A stretch of DNA of 64,000 nucleotides from Sanderia malayensis (Eukaryota > Cnidaria > Scyphozoa > Semaeostomeae > Pelagiidae). The position numbers and the translations under genes are program-made. The notes beneath the pieces are model-generated. The model saw only the letters and a program-made list of their open reading frames with translations, was not told the origin of the DNA and did no database searches. Each line of letters starts with the position of its first letter. Position 1 is the first letter of the stretch. Below are positions 31,743-42,530 of this stretch, one piece after another. The stretch is from the NCBI GenBank assembly GCA_013076295.1, contig RQOL01000374.1:5446743-5510742 (forward strand), written 5' to 3'.

Positions 31743-32930
31743 TTATTTCTCACTGTAGCACTTCCCAACTGCCTCATCTGCCATAAGATCATTGTTCATC
31801 TCGCAAAAATTATGCGAAACAAAGCAGCTATATATGACGTTTGGCAGATCGGAAATATTAATGTCCATCTCCCTTCGTAAAGCACCAAATCTCGCTTTCA
31901 TGCGACCAAATGAACATTCAATAGCCATTCTTGCAGAGGACAGCTTGTACGAAAATAGTTGCTCCTCAACATTACGTCCACCAGATGGATATTCTTTCAT
32001 AGCATAAGGAAGCAGAGGGTAAGCTGGATCTCCCAATAAACACACAGGTACTTCTGGGTAATCTTCCACGATTGACTTGTAACACTTTGGTATTTCACCA
32101 TTTCGAAGCTGATTATTAATTGATGAATTTGTGAAGATGCGTGCATCATGAACAGGGCCTGGCCATTTTATAACAACATCCATGAAACAATACTTAAAGT
32201 CACAAGTTGCCTGGATGTTCAATGAATACCTGCTTTTTCAATTGATAAAATCTGTTGGATTTTTAGCTGGTTGCTTTATGAAAACATGGGTTCCATCTAC
32301 TGCACCAAGACACTGTGGAAAACCATGCTTTTCATAAAACGTTGTTGTTAGGAATTCAACTTCTTCTACTGTTTTTGGAAGCTTGATATATTTTGGACCA
32401 AGCTCTTTTGTTATTATATAACACATTCTTCTTACTGTCTGGGAGACTGCTGCCCTTGACACTCCAAAGGCATTAGCAACCTTTCTATATCGACCTTCAT
32501 CTGACAAATAGTATAAGGTAATGGCTACTTGCTTTTCCACACTAATCGGCAATCTCATGTTTGTGATCTGCTTTCTTAAATATGGTTCAACTTGGTCACA
32601 AAGTTTATAAAAGTTTTCTCGAGACATCCTGAAATTTTCTCTACACCCTTCACGGACAACAATATCATTGACAAAATTGTCCCACCATCAACTTGTTCTT
32701 CCCGGTCTGACCTAAAATTTCCTCGCTGCAGGTTTTCTAACCTTCCTTTCAAGACTTGCAAAGACACTTCGTGCTGACTTTGGTCTTGTTCTTCTGTTGA
32801 TTACATTCAGCAAGCGGCTTTGTCTGTTTTTATGGATGCTGCAAAGCTGCAACATTGTCTGATACAATGACTGAACTTGCATCAAAAGCAAAACAAACAC
32901 TAAACTGAGTTTATTTTCCAACATTTTCAT
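31743..32930 (-). pseudogene. Harbinger transposase with three stops
   Basis: From an ATG at 32930 one frame gives a basic N-terminus (RLLNVINRRTRPKSARSVF). TAG (32712-32714) and TGA (32688-32690) stops interrupt it before [19 protein letters not shown]. The helix-turn-helix [20 protein letters not shown] and the first Asp in LGAVDGTHV follow. A TGA at 32238-32240 interrupts before the second Asp ([10 protein letters not shown]) and the Glu ([16 protein letters not shown]). All three catalytic residues are retained, so the decay is limited to single-codon stops. It cannot be made as one protein in this copy. Confidence 0.8.
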
Positions 32931-32934
32931 GATT

Positions 32935-33411
32935 TCAAAGCTTATCCTAGCATTAAAGTCTCCCTGTATTATAACGTCTCCTTTATTTTTATAAAAAACC
33001 ACCTCTTTTTCAAGGTTTGTAATGTAGTCTAAATCATTTTTGTTTTCATACCCTTCTGGACTATGGCACACCATCTGTAGCAATATTCAGTTTCTTGCAT
33101 TCAGACTTCAGTTTCTTGCGTTTAGACTTCATACTGTTACTCCATTCCATTACTCCATATACTCCATTTTCATGACTTGATCTCTCAGGTATAAAACTGT
33201 TTCTTGCTTGATGCTGAGGGTATCTTAACTCATATCTTTGGCTTACACTGTGTAATTCTCTTTCCTCGTTCCACTCTCTTGTGTTGTATCTTATATTATG
33301 ATTTAAACCTTGTTGCATAGAACTGTTGTTGAATAGGTTTTGAATTCCAAAAGCTGATCTTATTCCAGCTTTTAAATTTCCAGCAAGTCGTTGTACCCCA
33401 ATAGATTCTTA
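32935..33411 (-). pseudogene. LINE fragment: ORF1 tail and endonuclease start
   Basis: This is the continuation, on the far side of the IS3EU-like element, of the LINE at 38206-39005. From 33411 downward it reads GVQRLAGNLKAGIRSAFG, an Arg/Asn-rich tail (LRYPQHQARNSFIPERSSH), then a stop. A second frame carries NKGDVIIQGDFNAR, an EEP endonuclease motif. It is cut by the Harbinger near 32935. Confidence 0.65.
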
Positions 33412-33417
33412 TTTGTG
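33412..33417 (+). repeat. Target duplication TTTGTG, left copy
   Basis: TTTGTG abuts the TATGGTGGCC end of the IS3EU-like element. The matching copy is at 38200-38205. Confidence 0.9.
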
Positions 33418-33777
33418 TATGGTGGCCCAGGACTGCCATTGGTTTTTTTCTTGGTAGAATCTATAATTTTTAACTTTATTTTTATTTTTTCTATTTTATA
33501 TATAATTTTATTTATTTTTACTTCATTTTTATTTCAATTTTCCATTTTTTTAATTTTCAACAGTTTCAATTTTTATCTGAAGAAATTTTCTAATTAATTT
33601 CATTTTTTATTCTGCTAATTTCATTTTGAATTCTTTTTTAATTCTATTATCTCTTTTAATTCTATTATCTAGAATTTTTTCAGTTCGTTTAAAAAAAAAA
33701 CAAAAAAAGACAAAAAATGTTTTCGAAGAAGAAATTTTTTCAACCGCGAGCCCAGGATTGCCATAGTATACCACAAT
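33418..33777 (+). repeat. Left long terminal inverted repeat
   Basis: 360 bp, extremely T-rich over ~33460-33680 on the plus strand. It ends with a second copy of the tip-like phrase CCCAGGATTGCCATAGTATA, so each inverted repeat has related sequence at both its outer and inner borders. Confidence 0.9.
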
Positions 33778-33821
33778 ATACCTTGTTTCCCTGTAAACCA
33801 CGAGAAAAGTTCTTTTCCAAA

Positions 33822-36141
33822 ATGGCGTACTGCAGGAATGCTTCGTGGCGAGAAGATGAATCCCTCAAGCGAGACTTAACAGAATATAGCAGGCAGGGTA
33901 TGCAAAGGAACGAGATGCTAAGTTTTGTTTCAAATGATTATAGTCAGTATGCTTGGAGCCTCAGGACATTAGACAGAAGACTGCGCGAGTTTGGTATCTA
34001 TCGCACGGACAAGAATGTTTCCCTGGAAACTTTAAGGAATGCTCTTATTGAAGAGCTAGATGGTCCAGGCAAACTCCTTGGTTATCGAGCGATGGCAAAT
34101 AAGTTACGACAAGAGCATCATTTAAAGGTTCCAAGAAAACTTGTGCACGATATGATGTACGATGTTGACCCAGAAGGACTTGCACAGCGCGCCTTAGACC
34201 AAAGAAATAATCCAAGAGTGAAGGGAAAATTTACAACACGTGGACCTAATTGGGTCCACTCTTTGGATGGACACGCTAAATTAATGGGCTTCCAAAAGAG
34301 CACATTTCCACTTGCCATATATGGCTGCATTGACACAGCCAGTCGGAAACTGCTTTTTTTGAAAATTGGTTCTGGTAACTCTGACCCACGAGTGATAGGT
34401 CTTTGGTACCTTGAATATCTTTACGAAACAAAGTCAATTTCTTCTATGATAAGAATAGACAAGGGAACAGAGACAGGCATTATGGCCACGATGCATGCAT
34501 TTCTTCGTAGAGATGACAACGACATGGATCCTCTTGACACAGTGATATATGGCAAGTCAACCTCCAATCAGGTAAAGATAGTTGATGACCTAAAGCATTA
34601 ATCAGTGCCATAGTAGCCGTGGGTCCGTTGAAAATTGAAAAGTTTGTATGTGATCCGATCCAGACTTGGCCATTTGAGGCAGATGGTCACCCTGCTCCAC
34701 CCTAATGCCCTCCTCTTTAATCAAATTTTAAGGTAAGGAAATTGCCCGCCTCAATTTCACTAAAGAATAGCCTAACTGACATCAATGATGAGGGCTATCT
34801 ACTGCCCACCTGCTAAAATTCTCATAGCCAGGTCTGATTTGACCGCAGTTACACAAAGAGTTATAGATTGAAACTCGCACCACATATCAGCCCTACTCGC
34901 ACCTCGCAGGTCAAAATTGTCCCAAATCAATAACAAATTAAGAAATTTACACAATACCATGCAAATTTTTATATTTGAAAGATTGAAAGATGGTGGCGGG
35001 AGCTCCACGAACGCTTGGAGATCTATTATAAGCAAAAGTTGTCCTATCTAAAAGATCAAGGATACTACCACCCTGATGATGATCTGCATAGGTACTGTAT
35101 CTATTAAATATTGCTAATAATGGGCAAAATTAGGGGAAAGATCGCTATATACCTATAATAACTTACTGTTGCTAGTCTTCGCATTTTGGACAAAAACAGT
35201 TTCTATTGTTGATGTTTGTTGTTATGCAATTAAACATTGGAAATTTCGGTGTGGCCTCTGAATCGTGGCTACTTTTCCAAGCGATTACCGGGTACATCAA
35301 AATAAACTATGCACCTTTGACAGGCCATGACAGGCCATGAGAAGCTATAGTGAAATTTGTACATATTATGTCCCATGCATGGTGCATTTTAGATACTTAC
35401 TGGCATATCTATTCATCCCAATGATCCAAAAAGACTTGGATACATTCAGAAACTCTGTTTGGAATACACATAGGATCAGAAAACAGAAGAACACATTGTT
35501 GCCAGATGGTATTCCCAACCATATTTATGCTTTTCCAGGAGAATATGGTCTAACAGATTGCTGTGAGTATCCATAATTTGCTCTTTATATGTTGACTTTT
35601 ACATCTTTACAAAACAGTAAAAATTAATTCCTGCACAAAATTTGTTTTGTCCAAATTAGTTCCCGCAGAATTTGTGAGAAATTTGTCTGTGAGAGTTGGT
35701 GAAATTTCTATGAATAATCAGTTCCAAAAAAATTTTCATTTAAGGTAGCTTAGAACTTAGAATTGATAACTTAGAACTTAATATTCTAAGAAAAATTAAT
35801 TCCTATTTTTCCGTGAAATTTGGCAAAAATTAAATCTGCATAAAAAGTTCCCACAGTATCCAGTTACATATTTTTAGCTTAGTGGCAGGCCAAAACCTTG
35901 TCTAGTTTTCTAGAGATTGTCTAGTTTTCTAGATTTTGTTTGTTGTCCAGCATGGCAGATAAATGATGATCAGCTGAAAGAAGCAGCAGAACAGTCTGGT
36001 TTGCTTGATTTCAATGACAATTATATTCCTGATGAAGTTAGCCTGAGATGTCAACAGCTGGTGCCTCAACCACAAGATGTGAAACCAAGGGATTGTGTTG
36101 ATGCTTTTTTGTATCTCAAGGCTAATTATAACAATCTGTAA
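33822..36141 (+). CDS. IS3EU-like DDE transposase, four exons, intact
   Basis: I predict exons 33822-34571, 34982-35091, 35393-35562 and 35951-36141, all with GT…AG introns (donors GTAAAG, GTACTG, GTGAGT). Their sum is 1,221 nt, giving 406 residues with frame kept at each joint. The N-terminus has helical DNA-binding-like segments (MLSFVSNDYSQYAWSLRTL, LLGYRAMANKLRQEHHLKV). The catalytic core is integrase-like: D149 in HSLDGHAKL, D213 in IRIDKGTETG, and E252 in IERWWREL just after the first intron, 38 residues apart. A longer open frame starts at 33717 inside the inverted repeat, but the ATG at 33822 lies just outside it and is preferred. It converges on the alpha-kinase gene. Confidence 0.82.
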
Positions 36142-36417
36142 AGATTACTGTATAGCATCCATGCAGTCAGATAATGCTAAGACTACACATTCAGAAACAA
36201 TTGTTCGTATTAAATTTTATGATATCCTTTGTAAAATCTGATTAAATATGATTAAAAGGCTATGAGGTGGACACAAATTAATTTATTATAGCCATAAACT
36301 GCAATTTTAACAAGTTTAAACAAAACAGAAAACAGTATGATATAGTCGGTAAATATCCATTTTATTACATTATATGATTATATGAGACTATGAAAGTATC
36401 AAGTTTTTCTATGTATC

Positions 36418-37839
36418 TTAAACTGAATGTGTTATTGCTGTCAATCCAATAAGAGTGCAAAACCTATTGCACACATGTTGCTCAATAAAAACATCAATTG
36501 CTTGCACTGACAGATTTCCAGCGCCAAAAAGAAACTCTTCATTTGCCACCAAATTAGCTGATGCGATTTCGGGATCGAACAATGTGTACACACTCCCTTG
36601 TATGTCCAGAAGCATCAATCGATGTTCAGATTTTTCATAAGAGAAGTGAACTAAGCATTCAGCCTTTTGACTTACTTCACTTTGGTTACCACTGCACAGT
36701 GATCCGTTGTTGTTGATATACTTCTCAAAACAACCATCAATGAACTTCTCTATGGTTACGAACTCTCCACTTTCCATTTTGCCCATGATGCTTTCTGTGT
36801 AAACAAACACCTTGCCAAACTCATTCTTGCAACACTCTTCAACTCTGGCTTGAAGACATCCTGCAAAATGCTTTGCCAATGCTTGCATTTGCACAGTCTT
36901 CTTGGTGTGCTGTTCCATGGTCTGTTTCAATTGGGTGATGCAATCAACTGTACTTTGAAGGTACTTTTTGACAACCCAGGTAACATTTTCATATCCCTCT
37001 GTTGCACTAGTAGCTTTGAATACCTCACGAAACCCACCATTTGCAAAAGGTTTCTCATCTATTAGGAATTCTACTGCCTCTGTCAGTGAAGACCATGTCA
37101 TGGTTTCCAAATTGAACTTATACATATTTATTTTGGTTGTTGTTTGCTTCACTTCTTTTCCAAGATTCATCATTTGTGTAATTGAAAGGCTCTTTGGGAA
37201 GACCTTTGGCACCTTGCAAACTGGAACTTGAACTGAACTTGCATCAATTTTGGATCTTTCCTCACTTTCTCCTCTTCTTTTTTTCGTTGGTATAAAAGAA
37301 CTTATGCCTGAATCCAAATCTTCCAAGAAGTTCTTCTCAGACTCAACTATTTTTGTATTATACCTCCTACTTTGGTCAAAGGAATTATCAAGAAGTCTGA
37401 CATGTATAAGTTTCAAATTTGGTACCTGCTCTAAGTTATTACAAGAAGGTCCTTGTTCGCCTGCCAGCACATCGCACGAAACACGTCTATTAAGTCTGGG
37501 TGCAAAATGTGCCTCACAGGACTTTTTGATCCCTTCAAGGGTCAAATCGCCATGAGGATACGGCACGAATTCGCGAGGGCCTATCCTCGAAAACTTTTGG
37601 GCTTTACCAGAAACACTGGCACTCAAACGCTGGATCGTAAGCTGCTCTACTTTTACCTTTTCTGCTGGCTCTTTCTTCTTCCGATTGACGTTTATTTCTC
37701 GCTTGGCCTTCACCTTTTGCTCGAAATTTTTCCACTTCTGCTCCATGGCGGCGGAATAGGCCTTTATTGCAACTGTCCTATTGTCACTTGTGACGGCGAG
37801 GAAGCGTGTGTAGTTGTTGTGGTTGTGTGGTGTTTCCAT
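36418..37839 (-). CDS. Alpha-kinase domain protein carried by the transposon
   Basis: This is an intact 473-residue single-exon frame. Residues ~245-470 form an alpha-kinase, the atypical Ser/Thr kinase fold of eEF2K and TRPM7. The glycine loop is FANGGFREVF (265-274), and the ATP lysine is in WVVKKYL (K291 or K292). Later motifs are VYTESIMG, KFIDGCFEKYINNNG (365-379), CLVHFSYEKSEHRLMLLDIQG with H398 and D412, and FDPEI. GAGNLSVQAIDVFIEQHVCN ends the domain with zinc ligands H455, C457 and C461. The N-terminal ~240 residues are basic, lack a recognised domain and hold a nuclear-signal-like KKRR. All key residues seem present. It lies entirely inside the inverted repeats, tail to tail with the transposase. 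Confidence 0.83.
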   Translation of the reverse strand: METPHNHNNYTRFLAVTSDNRTVAIKAYSAAMEQKWKNFEQKVKAKREINVNRKKKEPAEKVKVEQLTIQRLSASVSGKAQKFSRIGPREFVPYPHGDLTLEGIKKSCEAHFAPRLNRRVSCDVLAGEQGPSCNNLEQVPNLKLIHVRLLDNSFDQSRRYNTKIVESEKNFLEDLDSGISSFIPTKKRRGESEERSKIDASSVQVPVCKVPKVFPKSLSITQMMNLGKEVKQTTTKINMYKFNLETMTWSSLTEAVEFLIDEKPFANGGFREVFKATSATEGYENVTWVVKKYLQSTVDCITQLKQTMEQHTKKTVQMQALAKHFAGCLQARVEECCKNEFGKVFVYTESIMGKMESGEFVTIEKFIDGCFEKYINNNGSLCSGNQSEVSQKAECLVHFSYEKSEHRLMLLDIQGSVYTLFDPEIASANLVANEEFLFGAGNLSVQAIDVFIEQHVCNRFCTLIGLTAITHSV

Positions 37840-37880
37840 ATTATTTTCCCGCGCTTTTACCCAAAATCAATGCGCAATGC

Positions 37881-38199
37881 ATTGTGGTATACTATGGCAA
37901 TCCTGGGCTTGCGGTTGAAAAAATTTCTTCTTCGAAAACATTTTTTGTCTTTTTTTGTTTTTTTTTAAACGAATTGAAAAAAATTCTAGATAATGGAATT
38001 AAAAAAGATAATAGAATTAAAAAAGAACTCAAAATGAAATTAGCAGAATAAAAAATGAAATTAATTAAAAAATTTCTTCAAATAAAAATTGAAACTGTTG
38101 AAAATTAAAAAAATGGAATAAAGTAGAAAAAATAAAAATAAAGTTAAAAATTATAGATTCTACTAAGAAAAAAACCAATGGCAGTCCTGGGCCACCATA
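37881..38199 (-). repeat. Right long terminal inverted repeat
   Basis: 319 bp, the inverted partner of 33418-33777. It is shorter by about 40 bp in the T-rich part. It ends …GGCCACCATA next to TTTGTG at 38200-38205. Confidence 0.9.
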
Positions 38200-38205
38200 T
38201 TTGTG

Positions 38206-39005
38206 TTTATTATCTCTGAAATTTTCCATTTTCCGAAGTGAGTGATGCTTGACAAGAGTGATTCCACTGTATTCATCCATCATTAATCTGATGTTTTGAT
38301 TTACCGAGAAAACATCTCTATCAAGTGCATCCATCCTTGGAGTAATCTCGGATAAAATTAACTGTGATCGTGGCAAAACTTGCTGAAAATGCTTGATGGG
38401 GGATTTGATTTCATTAGATAGCTGCTCCACAATTGGTGCTTCTATGTCATTGACATAGAAGCACGTATGGATCAAAACAGCTTTTGTATCCCCATTCAGA
38501 GAGTCTATTAACTCCTTTGCTCTACTGATAGTGTTGCATGGTATTATATCACAGTTGCGCCACAACCTGTCCTTATCCAGATGTCTACGGTTCGAATCTA
38601 TCAGTACAAGCAACAATTTTACTGCTGTACCTCTTTCACGTGCTTGATCTTTGAAATTTGATTCATTTCTTGAGTTAGTTGCACTTTCTGTCTGAAATTC
38701 TTCATTGGTAGGTGGTTTGGGTCTAAATTTAACAGCAGCGGCAAATGATTCATCTGTAGGCAGAGTAACTTTGTTTTGTCTTACGACATTTTTATCTCTG
38801 TCTACTCTATTTTCACTTCTTTTTTTCTACCAATCATTGGCTTTTTTCTCTAAACTTTCAATTAATTTTGTTTGTTCTTTCAATATTATTGCTTGATGAT
38901 GAGACTCCATTTGTATTTTTTCTATGATTGTTCTTTGGGCTTGTATTTTCGAATTTAGGTGTTCAAATGTACTATCTTTGTCAAGGTGCACTTCGATTTC
39001 TTAAA
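38206..39005 (-). pseudogene. LINE ORF1 fragment with SGNH-like domain
   Basis: From ~39005 downward a coiled coil (FEHLNSKIQAQRTIIEKIQ) is followed by a TAG after EKKANDW. Then comes an SGNH/GDSL-esterase-like domain: LLLVLIDSNRRHLDKDRLW (where other families have DSNG), AVLIHTCFYVNDIEAP and SQLILSEITPRMD. This ORF1 type accompanies LINEs in corals and other invertebrates, from my recollection. The frame meets the IS3EU-like element after KMENFRDNKHK and resumes at 33411 in the same frame after a TAA. Confidence 0.65.
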
Positions 39006-39406
39006 GAATGGAAGATTATAATTTTGATTTTTAGTAAAGAATGGATGATATAATTTCTAACACACTCACTCCAGTTCCTGACAAAAGAACTTGCCTGACA
39101 AAAATACAGAGCATACTATCTGGGTATTATTAATTAATGTTTTCCGTCTTGTAATTTGATTTCACTATCTATCTAACGCAAGTAACTACCTAGCCTGCGG
39201 GCAGACTTTACTGTGGAGGAGGAAAAAGAGAATAACGGGAAATGTAAAGTCTGCGCATTTGCATTCAAAAACTTGTTCACGTTGTTGTCAATTTTTCTTT
39301 GTTCTTGAGCCAATCACATTCGTTTCCAGAAAAGTCTGGAACCATTTCTTATTGGCTTGAAAACAACAATGGAAAACAACTTGTGTTGTTGCGTTGCCTA
39401 TTCAAC

Positions 39407-41811
39407 ATGGCGGAGTCGAAGCAAATAGCCGTGTTCGATTGCGTGAATGAAAACGTCTCAAAGTTCAGCGAAGAAAAGTTTGATGAAGCTTTGTCAATGG
39501 TGAAATATTTATTCAACCTTGATGTTCTTCGCGAGGAACAGGTTCTTGCCTTCAGACAATATTTTAAGGGTGCAAATATTTATTTTAGTGCCCCAACAGG
39601 ATTTGGAAAATCCTTAGTGTTTCAGGCAATTCCAGTCGTTGCAGATATGTTAATGGACGAGTTACCAGGAACAAGCATTCTGATAATAATATGCCCTCTT
39701 GTTTCACTGATGTTGGATCAAGTTGAATCCTTAAAGCGCAATGGATTTAATGCTGCTGCCATTTATCAAGGTCAGGATGAGAAAATTTTGTCTGACATCG
39801 AAAATGGTTTAATAAGTCATGTATTTGCTTCTCCTGAGTTGATGATGTCTTTAGGAAGATGGCGCAACATGGTGAACTCGTATGCTTATGCAAACCATTG
39901 TGTAGGCATAGCTGTTGATGAAGCCCACTGCATCAGTAGCTGGTAGGTATTAAAGTGATTTATATCACAACCAGGCACTGCGTATATACCCTTTTTGTTC
40001 TGCTTTTTACTGATTTTCTATTGAGGTGGGTAAAAACATTTCTGACAACAACCTGTGTGTTTAGTTTTAACATGCTTACATAATGAATGTAATCTGCAAC
40101 GAGTAGATAATTGTATGAATATTGGTATTTACATAAAACCTGGTACATAAAACCTGTGTCAAAATTATAATCACCAGCATTCAAGTTGGAAAATTGTGAG
40201 ACAAAGCAAATAATTTTTTTCTTGCACGAAAAGAAACTTATGAGTTATTAAAGGAAATAGACTAATAGTAGACCAATTGTTCTAACATCTTGTGCTTTAA
40301 CCCTTTCCATGTTGTGGGGGAGACATTTTAACATCATAAAATCATAACAAAATGTTGAGAAAGATCATGATAATGTGTGTTTTCTTTAGGGGCTTCACCA
40401 CTCAACCTAATAAGTCATCATTCTGAAAGAATTACAAGCAACTTGGAGAGCTACTGGGTCTGTTTAGCAAAACAGTTCAATTTGCAGTTTTCACAGCAAC
40501 TGCCACAACAACAACAAAATTAAGAATCTTTGAGTCATTGAATATAAATGCAATTAATACTTTTGTTATTGAAAGAAACCCAGTGAAGAAGAACATTTCT
40601 TTTTGTGTTCAATATGCAAACAAGGACTTGAAGCTGGAACAAATATTTGCCACATTGATTTCAGAGCTACTGGAGAAGAAACACTGTACCAAACGGACAA
40701 TGATATTTTGTCAGTCCAGGAAACAATGCTCTTTGCTTTGGAGAACATTTAAGATTAAATTGGGGCAAGATTTATTTTTGAACAAAATTGAATCTCCAGA
40801 AAAATGCCTTGTGCAAATGTACCATGCAGGCACACCCCCAACAGCAAAGGAACACATTTTGAAGGAAATGACCAAAGATGACAGCCATTTGCGAATATTG
40901 GTGTGCACACTTGCTTTTGGAATGAGAGTTAACTGCAAAAAATTACATCGTGTTGTATATTTTGGCCCCCCAGAAAATATAGAAGCTTTTGTGCAAGAAG
41001 TCGGAAGAGCTGGCCGTGATGGAGGACACAGTGTAAGCGTCCTTCTATATAATGGTTTGCTGTCCAGTCGCTCGTCAGCAGATATGCACAGCTTTATCAA
41101 TGAGACAAAATGTAGACGCAAGGTTTGGTGGAACATTTTCCATCCAAACAATTATTCAATTGTGGAAAATGTATGTGCTGTGACCTTTGTGCTGCCAATT
41201 GTTCATGTGACAATGACCAATGTAACTTTCTGAAAGCCAAATTTGTTGAGGCATGTGAAGAAGCTGTATCAGGAAGATCCAGACACTGTTCAGCTGAACA
41301 AAAAAATGGACTTAAAGAACTCCTTGTCATGTACAGCAACACATGCAAAGAAATATCAACAAAATATCATGCTGTTTCCTGCCCAAATATATGGTTGGAA
41401 TTTAATAACTGGCAAATTGAACAGGTGTTACGTAATTGCAAGTTTATTTTCAATCTTGAGGATGTTTTAAAATATGTAGAAATTTGGAGGGTTGTTCATG
41501 CCAATCATGTCATAACAGCTATTCACAGAGTATTCCAAGACACAGAAGTGAATGTAGATGAACTTTACACTATTATGGATATTGATGTTGAGGAAACTGG
41601 TGACCTAAATTCGACATGGGATGATATCCGAGAAGATTCATCCTTATACACTTTCAATTCTCGAAATGCTTCACTCATCTCTGCAGAGATTGAAGAAATG
41701 GATAAATCAGGCTGTTGTGATGAAGATGTCAGTGAAGTATTCAATTCATCAGTGGCACTACACAACTTTTCAGATGATTTAGACAATACTGCAGTTGACA
41801 TTGTAGATTAA
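39407..41811 (+). pseudogene. RecQ-like helicase pseudogene
   Basis: Exon 1 (39407-39942) has the Q-motif-like LREEQVLAFRQYF, Walker A SAPTGFGKSL, IICPLVSLMLDQV, and the DEAH box VDEAHCISSW split by an intron (GTAGGT…TTTAG, 39943-40389). Exon 2 continues GFTTQ but hits TGA at 40424-40426 where an Arg (CGA) is expected. It then gives FTATATTTTK, MIFCQSRKQCSLL, YHAGTPPTAKEHIL and motif VI VQEVGRAGRDG. A one-base deletion near 41125 shifts the frame into a Cys-rich zinc module (CGKCMCCDLCAANCSCDNDQC) and an acidic tail ending at 41811. Whether it is a host or transposon gene is not clear; many invertebrate RecQ-like copies travel with mobile elements. Confidence 0.75.
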
Positions 41812-41845
41812 GCAAACATTTGCATATACCAGCAGCTTTATGTAT

Positions 41846-41945
41846 NNNNNNNNNNNNNNNNNNNNNNNNNNNNNNNNNNNNNNNNNNNNNNNNNNNNNNN
41901 NNNNNNNNNNNNNNNNNNNNNNNNNNNNNNNNNNNNNNNNNNNNN
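41846..41945. other. Assembly gap (100 N)
   Basis: Exactly 100 N at the left edge of a tandem array; true length unknown. Confidence 1.
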
Positions 41946-42530
41946 TACCCTACGATACATACCCTACGATACATACCCTACAATACATACCTTATATACA
42001 TACCCTACAATACATACCCTACAATACAATACCCTACATTACAATACATACATACCCTACAATAAATACCCTACAATACATACCCTACAATACATACCCT
42101 ACAATACATACCTTACATATACATACCTACATACCCTACATAATACCCTACAATACTACCTTACATAACATACCCTACTATACATACCCTACAATACATA
42201 CCTTACAATACCTACCCTACAATACATACACTACAATACATACCCTACATTACTTACCCTACGATACATACCCTACGATACATACCCTACGATACATACC
42301 CTACGATACATACCCTACAATACATACCCTACAATAAATACCTTACAATACATACCCTACAATAAATACCCTACAATAAACACCCTACAATACATACCTT
42401 ACATAACATACCCTACTATACATACCCTACAATACATACCTTACAATACATACCCTACAATACATACCCTACAATACATACCCTACGATACATACCCTAC
42501 GATACATACCCTACGATACGTACTACGATG
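41946..42530 (+). repeat. 14-bp TACCCTACAATACA minisatellite
   Basis: About 40 units of TACCCTAC(A/G)ATACA with variants (CTTACA, ACTATACA) abut the assembly gap. Each unit contains CCCTA, the telomere-like core, but the period and spacing are not telomeric. The array is probably longer than assembled. Confidence 0.9.

Larger units (their letters stand above)
30363..32930. mobile_element. PIF/Harbinger element (right end not found)
   Basis: The left part begins near a TTA trinucleotide with GGCTGCGTTTACAC, a motif repeated at ~30434 and followed by GGTTCCATT(C/T)GGAACC palindromic repeats. Inside are the Myb/SANT-like partner gene (+) and the transposase (-), convergent as in typical two-gene Harbingers. 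A GGCGCGC hairpin at ~30500-30517 lies in the presumed promoter region. No complementary TGCGTTTACAC end was found to the right, where LINE sequence resumes near 32935, so the right end seems lost. Confidence 0.7.
33418..38199. mobile_element. IS3EU-like DNA transposon with alpha-kinase cargo
   Basis: This is a complete 4,782-bp element. It has a 6-bp target duplication TTTGTG and ends TATGGTGGCCCAGGACTGCC in inverted orientation. Long inverted repeats lie at 33418-33777 and 37881-38199, differing mainly by an indel. Two convergent genes lie inside: a four-exon integrase-type DDE transposase (+) and a single-exon alpha-kinase (-). The 6-bp duplication and IS3/retroviral-integrase-like transposase fit the IS3EU superfamily as I recall it. 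Neither gene shows a stop or frameshift. It is inserted in a LINE ORF1. Confidence 0.85.

Noticed and set aside
33717..33821. 35 extra N-terminal codons of the IS3EU-like transposase
   Set aside because: They mostly lie in the terminal inverted repeat, which is non-coding at the other end; the ATG at 33822 is a better start.
36455..37555. Plus-strand frames opposite the alpha-kinase
   Set aside because: Shadows; the minus-strand frame carries the kinase motifs.
41820..42337. Tyr/Pro-rich frames over the 14-bp array
   Set aside because: Pure products of the tandem repeat and the N gap.
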